From Aquilaria yunnanensis (Eukaryota; Streptophyta; Magnoliopsida; Malvales; Thymelaeaceae): a stretch of DNA of 64,000 nucleotides. The position numbers and the translations under genes are program-made. A model generated the notes under the pieces. It saw only the letters and a list, made by a program, of their open reading frames with translations, had not been told where the DNA came from and searched no databases. Positions 32,301-46,400 of this stretch are shown here, one piece after another. The stretch covers positions 45,058,492-45,122,491 of the forward strand of contig CM077600.1 in NCBI GenBank assembly GCA_039654915.1, in the 5' to 3' direction. Position 1 is the stretch's first letter. Every line of letters begins with the position of its first letter.

Positions 32301-34452
32301 GCTCGCAGGGTAGGTTCGCGTAGATCGCGACTTCGTAGCCCAACGTACGGTTTTCCTTTTCCACCTGTCCTTCCCCCTCTTCAGTCTTCACAACACAACA
32401 AATTATAGATGCGTAGTTCAAGTTTAAAACCAATACAAATATAATGATTCGATTAATTTTTTATTTTTATAAAATATATTCAAATTTTTTAAATTATATA
32501 TTAAAATTGATCAAAATTATATTTTAATTTATTCGATTATTTTTCTAAAACCTAGATATGTAGTAATTTAAAAAAAATAAAATAAATATTAAGTTTTTTA
32601 CCATATATATATATATATATATAGTCAATATGGATAATGGTAAAAATTAGTATGAAGTAATTTTATGTATATAGAATCATTATGTAAAATAGTAAAATAT
32701 TTATTACTATTCAATTTATTTGGTTTACATCAAGTGTATTACCTAATAACCAATCTAATAACTAAATATGAATTCATTTTTTATGTGAACCAATCAAACT
32801 AGAAACAAAACCAAATGTGAACCAATCAAACTGGAAAAGGAGTCGAACCCTTTTATTCAAATATAATTGATCTTTTCAATTTTTTTTGTTTTATATTGCT
32901 CACTCCCACAATAAATAACTAAACGGCTATGATTGAATACTAAAGCTTGGGATCTTCTTCCGCCCTTTAATAGTACAAGTTAGGCTGGCCCGATCGGACA
33001 TAGATCATGACATAGTATTAAATACTGTGTTATACCGTTTACTTTAAGTATGTGGTATGCGATATAAATGTTTTCTCGTTTTCTTGTTTTACCTAGTATT
33101 TCAAGGTATACTGTATACCGTTCACTTTTTATATACATTTTGTCAAAAAATCACGTGATACCACAAATATCGAGTAATACGTATTGCAATATTTTATTTT
33201 TTGCGACTTTTTTTCATTTTACATAAAAAAATATCATAAACATATAAAACATTAAAATATAAATAATACACATATTATAAAAATAAATATTTACTTTTAT
33301 TTTTTTTTACTTTTCTTAATTAATATAAAAATGTAATGAATGGTAGCACCTTCAAGGTCCCTATAGTATTAAATAATATCCCCCAATTGAATTTCTGTTG
33401 CATGATACCCCAACTAAATATCTTTTATCATATATATTTTATTTATATTTAATAAATTATGATGAGAATAATTAGAATACATATAAAATGTGTAAAAATA
33501 AATTATTAAACAAATTATGTCAACTTAAAATAATATTCTAACATTTATTTATTTTTTTATAAAAATGATAATGATATACAATTCTATATACCTTAAAAAT
33601 TCATAATATGATATAACTAGCAATAACAGTATTTAACAACTTAAATCACAAGATGAAACCATCGGCCGGACCATACCCTCATGCCCTTGGAGGCGCTCAA
33701 CCAATCGGATCCGATCATATTTCTCAGTTTCTTACATTAGAATGCGTGGAGATTTGGTGCCCAACTGATTGGTTATTTAAGGAAAAAAAATTGACGTATG
33801 AGTTACGATTTATATCTTGATAGTGTTTCAACCTGGAGAGCTGCTCGATATCGTGGAATGAAGCATCCAACACCCTTCCAACCTCTTTACATTCCTACCT
33901 ACTTTACAAAGTTTATCAATTTCAGGAAAAAGGACCAACAAGAGTACACTACGTAGTACATACAAGTAGCAATTATGCAAATTAAAATCAGACTCCTGCT
34001 GGAAATATATTAACCGCTATTTCCTAATGACAACCCATGTAAGAATATATCGGGCCGTTCTGCCGCTGCCATTATATGCGAAAAAAGACAAGAAACCAAA
34101 CTTGCCTCAATTCAATTTTAGAATCACAAAGGGTTGCTCTATCCAATCTACACAGATGAGGGTTTATAACACAGATCAACATCTAGTATACAGGGTAGTG
34201 TTACTATAAGAGATCGTTACTATAAGAGATCCGGTGGGAGGAACCCTACGAGCGTTCCTACTGTCTCCTATTGCAGCTGTCTCAATTCGGGGAAATAGAT
34301 GCATCGAAAAGCCCCCGAGCATATCCCCTCGCATCGACCAAGCCATTAAAATTTGATGATCCTCTTTGCTTGCTACTGCCCTTGCAATGTTCTTGGTCGA
34401 GTGGCCGGAGGATGCACCAAATTAGAAATGAATCCTTGACGACCAAACTTGA
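32301..34452. other. Intergenic between SCL promoter and the 3' end of the CPSF-A-like gene
   Basis: About 2.1 kb, mostly AT-rich, without a gene. A short (TA)n run is at about 32602-32623. A tandem pair GTTACTATAAGAGATC lies at 34198-34229. 34200-34452 is probably 3' UTR of the CPSF-A-like gene. The plus ORFs there are short and unrecognised. Confidence 0.5.
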
Positions 34453-37400
34453 CTAGTTCAAGGCATGATGAACCCGTTCAAGGAGCTGTACCACCTGGTT
34501 GACAGAGATTGGTGAAGATGCTTTTGAACTGAACTTAGACGTATGGGGAGAGAGGATAGGGAATGATAGTACAGCCTCTTGTTGCATGCTGGTAAGCTCC
34601 AGGAACTGAGCAAGCATGTCCCCATCAAGCATCTTTCGCACTCCAGCCTGTAATCAGATGGCAGATCAGTAACAAAGAAAGAAAGCATGCTCGGACACTA
34701 CTACTTTCCCCATCTCTTACCAGTTACCAGCCAAAAAAAGATTAAATTCAATGCTCCAACAGACCAGCAGAGAAGGTCCCTCTTACCGGGTTTTCACGGC
34801 TGCGGAACTCATTATGATCATTTCCAAGTATTGGTGCAGTTAAAGGATGAACCACAAGTCTGCCTTGCACAGCTTCCAAGAGTTCATATTCTTCCCTGCA
34901 AACCCATAATGAGTATAAAGTTATAGCACAACTGACAAGAAAATTGTTGAATTCAGTGCACCACCCCCCAAATGCAGGTTCAATATAATGGGTCAGTTTA
35001 AGTCAGAACCATAATAACAAAAAACCAAGATTCGCGTTCAAGTGAAACAAACAAATAGATGAAGCAACAACTTGGTCTTAATTCAATGTAAAGTCTTGTC
35101 TTTATTAAGGGCACGACTTACTGAAAATATATGATACCTATGAATCTATCTACGTGTCTCTTTCTGATTCATCTTTCATTTAACTAGAGCTCTTCTCACT
35201 GTGGCTGTGCTATTCCCATCCCTTCTTGAAAACATAGCAGAAGTGCTATTGTACTTATAATTAAAAATCAATACTACCGATTATTCTTTCCCACTCAAAT
35301 GTGGAGCAAATCTTGATAATGAACTACCTGCACAAACCTAAATAAACTTCCACAAATTGGACATAATGCTTCAATTAATGATTGCACTGCTATAACATCA
35401 GGTTTACTTGGCAGACTTGCTCCATTGCAGGATCGACTGAAGTATTAGCAACTGTTAGCTTTTAAACAAAATATTTGGATGCAGACCATCAGTCAACATG
35501 AGAAAAAAGTTGCCTTGCAGCATAGATGTAAATCATTTCTGAACGTAAAATAACATGCAAACAATAACCCCCGAGTGATTAACTAATAGGATAAAATAAT
35601 AGTTTATACTTTCGCTATTTCGTGAATATCTTTTACTCTTAACTGCAGCACACTTCTACATGCGTATATCCAAGGGCTGTGCATTTTTGTGTCATTCTAC
35701 CAGTACATATACTCTCATTCAGATCAATACAATCATCTTTCACCCAAGACACTGTTAACTAGAACCATTTAGTGTCAGATAACAAAGCAGCAATAAATGA
35801 GATGAGGGGGCGAGATTGTTAATTATTGAGAGAAATGAAACGAGTGTTGTACCTCACAAACAACAAACGAAGAAATAGTTGAGACATTAATCATACCTTG
35901 ACAGAGGAATAAATATGGTAATACTGCCAAGGAGTGTGCAGGCAATAATAGTATTGTGTGAGGTGTCAACATTTGTACCAGGACCACAGCCATTCAATGC
36001 ATAGTCCACTGGAAGTTTGTAAATAAATGAACCCTACAGGGAAACAGTTATGCTATCATCAGGGTATTTGAAAGGACGAGAAAGTCTCAAAAACAGGAAT
36101 TCACAGCACATGATGGATGTAGAGAAATCATTCCAGTAAAGAGGACATGACAGAACATTCACTAACCTTCCTGATTCTCATAGCAATCTCACCCATATAA
36201 TATGAACAACTAAGAGTTAAGTTGCATTCAGGACTAGCATTATCTGTAGAAGTCAATTGCAAACAAGAAAGATCAAGAAGTTTCCTAACCACAGGAAGAA
36301 AGAACCCGAAATATATATCTTATGATAAAAACAATCAGAAAAATATATTGTTTGACATTAGATAAATGAGGCCTCATGCAGCTCATCACTCCCCGTATCC
36401 ATAACCCATCTACTCCACTCAAAGACATTAAATGAGAAAAATCAACGAACTTACTAGCCAGGAAAAGAACTAAAGAAAGAAAGAAACAAATAAATATGAC
36501 AGAAGCAAAGGGAAAACATAAAGGTTTATTGTTTATGTGAATCTTCAAGAGAACCATATTACCCTTCATGTACCTCCAATCCATTCTCTCCAAGTAAAAG
36601 AAACGAAGGACAAATATGACAATAAGGGAGGCCCAAAGATAAGGCTTATGCAAACCCTATTATCTTCCTGCCTACAACACCTTACACATTCTTTCATGTA
36701 TTTGAATTTAAAGCTATATACTGTATGCTGCAGGGATAAAAGGGAAGGAGGGGCGAGATTGTATAGGAGTACACAGACATGAAGCAACCCACAATTTTAA
36801 CCAACTGATATATTGATTTTTAATAGTATCATTTGAACAGAAATATCTAAAAGGTTTTTAGAGGGATAATCTGTAGGTATAATTCTGGTAAAATCTATCA
36901 AGGCCAGATAGGAGCTGTTAGCAAAACCTCCAGCATAGTTCTGTAATAGCTGAATCTGCTAACAGAAAATAAACACAAGCCAACTGACTTTCGGCAAAAA
37001 TAAACTTCAAATACAAAAATACATGGTACATGATGGGAAATGAGTGGGTCAGATTCAGATCAGGTTATTCTGGTCTGGTTGTACTTAGGTTACCAATATT
37101 TCCGGTTCAGTTTGGGTTGACTCAGGTTGAGTGACATTTCAACTTAGCTTGAGTTGGGTTTTTGGTTAATAAGAGTTGCATCTCTTTTCAATCTCAGGTC
37201 AAATTAGATCAGAGTTATTTGCGTTCCAGTCCAGATTCAGACTAACCCATCAGGTTGTTTATTTGGGTAAAATAGTGGAAGTTAATAATTGAATTAGGTT
37301 AATTTGGGTTTCTTGGGGTTTAAACTTGGTAAAGTCTGGTCCGAGTCTTTTGGATTACGACTGTTACAATTCATGTCATTTCATATTCAGTTTTCTCGGC

Positions 37401-40400
37401 TTCCACTTGAATCAGCTTCATGTTAGGACAGATTCTGGTCATTGACATTTTTAGCCAATTTGGGTCAGATCAAGTTCAAATTCAGTTGGTTTGCGCCCAA
37501 CTTTGCCATCCCCACATCTCTTACCAACATAGGTCCCAAAATTTTCCATTTCTTTCGCACAAGATACTTTGAAACTTACCTTCTGTATGATCCAAACATG
37601 ACAGGACGGCAATGCTCCCTTTACGATCTGAAACTACAGCTGTATCCACATCCATAAGGACACAATCAGCAACTAATCTCTGAGAGGGGTCAGAGTATAT
37701 CTGCTCCAGCTTTCGTGCATCCTACCATATAGGAGAAAGGGACCATAATAAGAAAACTAGCATGAAAAAGGACAAGTGAGATTGCTTCATTTGGTTATCA
37801 AACTACAATTTTCTTAAAAACAAAAAATACCCAAGCTATCGCAAAAGAATAATAAGTTCAATTCATAATACCAAAAGTCAAAATTGCCCGACACCACAGA
37901 AATTGAGAATCAAAACAAGAAGCAGTCAGAGGACATTGAGCAGACAGATTGAAGTGGCAAAAATATAGTATTAATTTGATTTGATGTGAACAATCAACTC
38001 TCCACAAATATGGTGAGCATACTTGTAAAAGGAAAAATGTGGTAAAGCTGTTATTAGAAATCCTGTGAGTGAGTTTTTCAAACATTCAAGCTCTCTCGTT
38101 CTTATGAAGAACATGAAAAGAGACAGTATTTCATAAACCTTGGGACAAGGTGAAAAGCAGGAACAACACCATGCTTTTACTTTTTAGGAATGTGACGAAA
38201 AAGTTCAAATGGAGTTTTACAAAATGGTCACAAGATAAGCTACATCGTATGGGACACGTCAAGTAAGCAACTCGTAAAGAACACTGGCGTATTGGATACG
38301 CTACAGGTATGTCCCATACAATAAAAACAAGAACAAAAATAACGTCAATCTAAGGAAAGAATCATTGTAATTAAAAGGAGCTAAGCTAAGGACTACTTGG
38401 GCAGTTTGGTCCTATTTTACATGAACAAAGAGATCCAATGCACTGAAAATTTTAAGGGGATACCTGAAAATCTATGAAATTCAGGAACAAGATTCACGTA
38501 GCCAACACCGACTGATTTGGCATAAAGACTTGCTTGCTTGATTTATTATAAAAAAGACACGAATGATTTCTCACTTAAATCAACAATATGAAAGATGAAC
38601 AAAACTAGTATGGAATAACTGTCAACGCAAGCACTTAAGAAAATTGATATAAAATGTCCAAACAACGAAAAAAGATTTATGAAGTGAAATGATTCTACTT
38701 GTTAAAGCGTCCAACCTAAAACCAATTGGCTACAAGTGGAGAGGTTTCATCACCATATAAAGCTTTGACTTAACCCCTTTTCTTGGCCATGTGGGATTTT
38801 CCCATTTAACACCACTTAACAGCAAGGTAATGCTAGGATGCTCAAATAGATGCCTAGACTGAAAAAATATATAAAATTATGAATCAGGCCATCTACAATA
38901 ATGTTTAAATCTCACTTAGTTTAAGATAAACTGAGGAAGAAATGTCTTAATATTCAACTAGTAGACAAAGAAGACTCTGGTTCATATGAAAAGAAAAGGA
39001 TGATTAGGAATATGGTAAAGGAGATGGTTCACCTATGATAACACAAATTGAGATGAGAAAGAACTTCATATCCATTCTTAGTTGAATCAACTTCATATCC
39101 TTTTTCAATAATACTTAGTTGAATCAAGTTAGGTCCACTCATTATAAAAAGATCTATATCGTTTCTTACCTCATGATAAGAGTAAAAAAGGATCCCATCA
39201 CGGCAATCGCCAACAGCAATCCTAGTAAAATGTGCTGTCAATGATGTTATCATGAAACGAGTCCTTCCAACAGCAAATCTTCTCACTCTTTGAGGATTAT
39301 CATTTGGAAAACCACATACATAAAACTGGAAAAGGAAGATGAGAAATTTTTCAGCTAACTAATCAAATAGCTCGCCATTGAGAAGGCGTATGCTAAGATT
39401 AAAAAGAACAATTCCAACTTACAGCATTACCAGCAGATGCCAGGAAGTAACGATCTAGATATGGACAGATTGCAAGTACCATTCCCGGCCATGTAGTAGA
39501 GTAAGCTAACCGTAGCTGCCACGCCTCAGTTTCCTCAACTTTAATTCCATCACAGCTAATATCATCAGGACTGCTGCAGATGCTACTGCCTGATGGTTGT
39601 TCAGCACCATGTCCAACCACTTCACAAAAGGGAGACATTCTTTGGGAGAGTGATCCAACTTTAGAACAGAATGTAATCGATCCGCTATCTGAATTTTGCA
39701 TGTGCTCAATGCATAGGACAATTAGACGACCCTTGGTACTGTTGCAACACCATCCAGATATAACAATGAGAAAGTGAAACAAAGATGATTTAAGCCATTC
39801 ATATTATCCTTTTCAATGAATCATTACACATTGCATGGTCATCTCACAATCAACCAAACATTTAATTTTTGTTGGCATAAAACAGAACTGGGCTTTAAAT
39901 GGAAAGAGATGATCAAGGGAAAAAGAAAATAAAACCTTTCAGCTTCACCACTTGGCATGATAGCAGGACCAGAAGTTAAACTAGTTCCAATCACAAGAAC
40001 ACGTTCACTTGCCACCCTCACAAACTCCATGGACTTCCCTGTTTCTCCAAGTTCTAGTTTGAAAGAAGACACAAGCGAGCCACTGAGAGGGTCAACACAA
40101 CAAATATCTGACGAACATGTATCGTTGGTTAGCTCAGTCCTCATCACAACCAACAGCTTGCTTTCATTATGATACAGAACTTTCCGTGGAGTGCCTCCCA
40201 GGTGAAATTTCTGCACATTAAGCCTATTACTGTGCACCATCTCCACCTGTAGAGGGAACCAGTTTATCAGCATCAACCAACCCAGCAATAAATGAATAGA
40301 AGCAAGACTTTGAGATGAAGCCATTGAGTAACAATCTTAGAAATGTCAAGAAAATTTTCTTTAAAGGATTAAGAGATGACAAAAGATAACCTACATGAAA

Positions 40401-43400
40401 AGGGATCCAAAGTTATTGCAAGATTGAAACAATCTGAAGGAACAAAGAATTTCCAATTATACAGAAAAACAAGAATATCTAAGATCTTATTATTCACCCT
40501 TATCCCTATACCCATAAAAACCCTCCTGATGTGATCAAACCAGACCATAAAGAAAGGAGAAAAGAATCAAAGGAAGGAGCATTAATGTCAGATGATGAAA
40601 AAAATCCCATGACACTGAATCCATTAGTAACCACTTTCCATTCACTCACACCTATTAGCCATCTGCTCAAACACTGTATCCACTCATGACCCCCCGCCCC
40701 CCAAAAGAAAAAACCAAAAAGGAAAAAGAAAAACAAAAAGAAAAGCAAAACGAAACAAAAGAATCACACCTGCCCACAACCCATAAAATTGTCACACTAT
40801 TTAAAGTACACTGTAGTGAAGACATAAAAGATGAATTCCAAAATTAACTGTATCCTCTGCAACCTCCCAGTTCCCAGGTTAACCCTGAAACAAGATCCAA
40901 AATTTGTTCCCTGATGGGCACAAAGTGGCTCCTCCCACTTGAAAACCCACTTAGTTCCACCATAGCAAAATAAGAGATGGTGAGACTTAAGGGTAAAACC
41001 TTCATTCTATTCTTTTTAGTGTGAGGACCTCTCAGATCACATAATTGAAAGCGCCTGTGGTTCTGGCAACACTTGACAGAAATCACCTAAAAATTTTCTT
41101 ACAATATACATCTAAATTAATCAGAAGACAAATAAATTAAGTTGTCTGATCAGAAAAAGTTTCGCATTCTCATTTTCTTATACTCCCTCTCCTTCCTTGC
41201 AATACAGACAGCATATCACTCGACATACTCATTCCTTCATCAAAACTCCACCAACCAAAAGGCATGCTGACAAGTACTTAAAAACAAGCCAAAAGGAATA
41301 TCAGATCAATGCACTCAACTGTGAAACCAATCTGGCCAAAAGAGTTATTGAAAAATGACTACGTCCTAGTCTGTAAAAAATATGATTGATTATTATATCA
41401 TATCTGCAGTTCCTAACAACCCTGGGAGGGTGCCATTACAGATGGGAGAATTAATCTAACCTACACAGGCTAGAAAAGACATTAAATCATTCTTACCAAA
41501 TGAAGACTGTTTTCTGCAACAAAAAGAATTCCTTTAGGGCATTCAACACAACAAACAGGAGTTGCATGTGTTGCTGGTTGAAATGAGATAGAAGCATATG
41601 ACAGACTGTGCCTTGCTGTTTGCAGCAACCATGGCCTATCACTCAGAGCAATTATGTCAGCATCAAGAGACTCATTCAGAGGCACCAAAAAAACAGGGGT
41701 AATGCCAATTCTGCGTGTGGCAATCAGTTGAAGATTAACAGGGAAGTTGTTGTTCTCATACAACTTAGAGGCACACTTTTCTGAGATGAACAAACTTTCA
41801 GCTCTTATGTTTGGTAAAACTCTTTCAGCATTGATAGGAAACGAACTAGAAAAATTGTTGTGCTCTTTAACAAAGGAAGAAGAAGGGAACTCAAAACGAA
41901 GCAGCATTCCATTCCTTAAGCCTGAGAGAACATAGAATTGATCAGCCAAAACAAACCTTACATCTTGTGGAATGCACCCACTAATGGTGGTTCCTGTTAT
42001 ACTTGTCAATGAAATAACTCCACAAGCAAGAACTTGTAAGCCTCTATGACGTGAAAATGATAGAATCTCCACTGAAGGCCTGTGCGTACCAATAACAAAG
42101 GTATCACAGATGTCAACTCCAATGGGAAGCACACCCATTTGGCTATTATTCACCAAATTCATGGAAGAGCTTGATTGCTTCTGCTCAAAATGTTTTTGTG
42201 GTATTGAAATGCATGATAACTCATGTTGCAATCTCAAGTGCTGCAATTCATAGATCTCATAATGATTTGCAGCTACAGATCTGATTCCCAGTACATAAAG
42301 GAAATAAGGATTGGAAGTAGAGATGACAACCAGATTACTCCCAACTGCCCCCAAGCCGATACTTACATTATCAGCATGCCAAGATGCACAAACAGGAGAA
42401 GAGAAAGGAATACCTTCAGAATGAGCAGCCTGGGTAGGAAGACAAAGCCTAACCGCATTTTGGTGAATCTGAATGAGCTGACCATCACCTACCAACCCAC
42501 ATGCCAATGTACATACATCAGGTCGAAATCCCACCGCATCAGTCACATCGGTGAAGCTTAATCCAACTGATAGTACTCTGGTCTCTTCAACGAAAGATAT
42601 TACAAGAAAAGAATGGTAAGGGTCACTTGATTTCATCCTAAGAGTCCAAGTTCCAGTCACACCTAGGTAAATAGGAGCAGTCTTTAATAGCTTTTCCACA
42701 CTAATGCCACTTCTTATAATCCTTATAGATCCCTCTGGTGCCATTCCACAGCAAGCAAACATTTGATCACGCTTCTCATCATGGTAATTCACAATTGACA
42801 TATCTAGAATTGGAGCTATGTTTTGAATGGGACTCACATAGACTAGCCTTCCATTTTCTATTTTAAGAACCATGCCATCCCCCATTTCAACAATTGCAGC
42901 AATGAAGCCACTTTCCACCCACAAGATGGACTTGCACGGTTGACCTCTATAAATGCAGTCAGAGACATTGACTTTAAGACCATGGGAATCAATTAGTATC
43001 TCAATCATGAAAAATTCTCCACTATCAAGACAGAATATCATCCTGGAACTCCTGTTTTGTTTGGGTTCCCAACTCCACGAGCATACATATTTTGACGCTG
43101 CTTTTCCATTGACATTGTCACTATCTATACACATAGGATCATAATCACTCAGTTGAAGCAAAGCACAGGCAGCAACATTGCATAACCCTTCATCATCAAC
43201 ATCATGTGTTCGGTATGATTCTTCAACATAACTCTGTTCCTCAACTGCAGGGGTGAAAAAGTTTAAGGTAGTCCGATAGACACAACAAGGATTTTCTGCA
43301 TCTCTGAGATCCATCAAAAGAATATCACCAATCCTAAACATTAACGCAAACCCATGAGAATTTGGAACTTCAACTATGCTGTATGGTAATGGCCCAGCTT

Positions 43401-46400
43401 CAAAAAACTGCCCAATAACATTAACAGAGTGTTCTTCTACATCCCATTCAAGTAATAAGAGTTCGTTGATAACAGTTCCTCTCCTGAAAATTTAGAAACA
43501 AAACCAGAACCAAGATCAATGACAGGACAAAGAAGGAAAATTTTTGAAGAATAATAGGTCATTAAAAAGAATTGGGGATAAATCATGAGAAATACTAAAA
43601 ATTAAGACAATCAAATATCCCTTAAATAGTACTTTAAATTCAAATTTCATACCTATTTAGAATAATAGCCAGCACAGGATTATGCTCCTTACTTGTTTGA
43701 CTAGAATTATATGAAACAAAGCACATGCTCCATATGGTGCCACATACACTGGGTTTTTGGACATTTCTGGCAGAACTTGCATTTACCTCCGTGTCAGGAG
43801 GATAAAATATCCCCTGACAAACACATGGGCAGAAAGGAAATTTTAAATTAGCAACTTTAGGTCATAAACTACTTTAGCACCCTTAAAACAACTCAAGAGA
43901 ACCACTGGCCAACAACCTATACCTTGTCAACAATATCACTTCCACCTGAGGCTGAAAGAGAAAAGAGAGCAAGCTGATCTTCATAGGCACTGGTAGCAAC
44001 AAAACAGCCACTGCAGAGGAAAAATAGTCATGGCATCTTTTTCATGTTTGCTGAAAAAACCAATGTGCATAGCCATCCAAGAGAGAATAAGAAATAATTT
44101 AGATTGTGATGCATAACGAATTGTCAAAAAATTAGATGACACTGTAGCTATCTATCAACTTACCCCAGAAAAATCAGCAATTATGTATCCATCCATATTA
44201 AAATTTATCTTCAATTTATATTTTTGCTCATTTTTCTTTCTTCCCTAAGGGATAAGACTAGAATAGATTATTAAACATAGTGTTATAGTCCCTTACCATG
44301 CAAAGAGAGAAAGAAAGAAGGATGAGGCAAAAAAATAAAGAAAAACCTAATTAAATGGTCTAAACGTGGTCTGGACATGTCCAGCATAAGGCAAAGATAC
44401 AGGCTATGTAAAACATTGTTGACCAGGTGATCAACCACTTCACCTTCACAATCACTTTCCATACCCAAGTAAATCAGCTGACGCCATAGCTATCTAGCAA
44501 CTTACCCCGAAAAATCAGCAATTATGTATCCCTCCATATTAAAATTTATCTTCAACTTCTATTTTGCTCATTTTTCTTTCCTCCTTAAAGGATAAGACTA
44601 GAATAAGATTATTGAACATAACCTAACAGTCCCTTATCATGTGAAGAGAGAAAGAAAGAAGGATGAAGCAAAAAAACAAAGAAAACCTAATTAAGTGGTC
44701 TAAACGTGGTTTGGACATGTCGAGCAGAAGACAAACATACACGCTATGTAAAACGTTGTTGAACAAGTGATCAACAACTTCACAATCACTTTCCATACCC
44801 AAGTCAAATATAACTATCTGTCAAAATACACCTTTCCCGTTACACCAAATAATATGACACACAAACAAAAACAATAAATAAATAAATAAAACAAAATAAA
44901 ACAAACTTGAACCTGAAGTTCGATCCACAAGACTGTATATTACAACCATACCAAGAGAATTACGTCTGAACAGAGCCTTAATATCTATAAACCAATAAGA
45001 ACTAAAAAAAAAAAAGAATTTCCAGCTAGCTTGCAATTGCAAGTAAGAGTTAAAAGAGATAATTGCCCTCTGCTGATTGTTCAGCAAATGGCCATTAAGC
45101 ACAATGTTGCTTTCTTTATCATGATATTCTCTAGGCTGCAAGATACAATGAAGTACCACAAAATTCCAAACACATCATAGAGGAGGCACCGATCAATTAG
45201 ATTCTCATTTTCCCCATGATAAATGATTGTATGAAATATACAATAATATATAATTACTTAATTATTTTTTTATAATTTATCAGCTTAAAATTTTTACCTG
45301 GAAGTACTTAAAGTTCATATCTGAATACTGTCATTAACCCACTAATGAACTTAAGATAATAAACATCAACGTATATGGTATTATTTCATTAGTAAGGCTT
45401 CTAAAATACCTCCTCACCACGAAGAGGTCTTTCAGCTACCTCAAATAATGAACTTGTCTTGGAATAAAGCAAGAGCATGGAGAAGGAAAACAAGTTTCAA
45501 AACATATATTTACTAGGAAGTGGCATGAAAAATTAGCCTTTACCTTAGTCTAACAACAAAACCCAAACAATGGCAAACTTGGCTAAATTGCAGGATTATC
45601 CTTCTTCTTTTCCTTATTCTATTGCAGAATACAAGAAAAATGAGACATGACTGGAAAAATTTCAAGTTGTCTAATATGAAACTATAGATACTAAACAAAG
45701 GGCTTGCCTGTGATGAATTGCCAACATTCTCCCAAGATGATTCCTTGAGTTCCCAGGATTAGATAGCTGAGCATAGGCAACTGGGAAAAACCTATTGAAG
45801 ACAAAGAACATTCAAAAGGGGAAAGGGAGGCACTTGAGCCACTTTTCTTTCAAGTACAATCTATTATATCTCTTATAAAGCAGAAACTTGAAGTGATTTA
45901 GTAATTGCAGTGCTAATTGATAGGATAATTAAGTGCCACCTCAAATTTTTATATGAGACACCAATTTTACCACTTAATTTGTTGACTCAATCTTGACCAT
46001 TTTCCGAATTTATATTCTGACCACAAAACAATAATTCTACAATAAATGAAAAAATTTTAAGTTCCTTTAGATTTTTTTTCAGCAATTGGTTCCTCCATTT
46101 CTAATCATAAAAGTTTTTCAAATATGGAATTACTCATCTACCTGGTTGATTATTGCATACCAAAAAAAATGGATAAAAATATTTATTTGTAATTAAGAGT
46201 TAACTCAAGCTTTTGCTGTAGCCATTTCAAAATAGAAAAATAAAAAATAAATATTTCGTAAAGTCTGCAAAAGCATGCATGACAAGTGCACTATCAACAT
46301 TACAAAAATAAAGAGGAGTCAAGTAATTAGGACAAGAAATAAAATAACAATAGCTGCATCAATAAAATTTTATTTTTATGTTAGAGGAATTGAATATATC

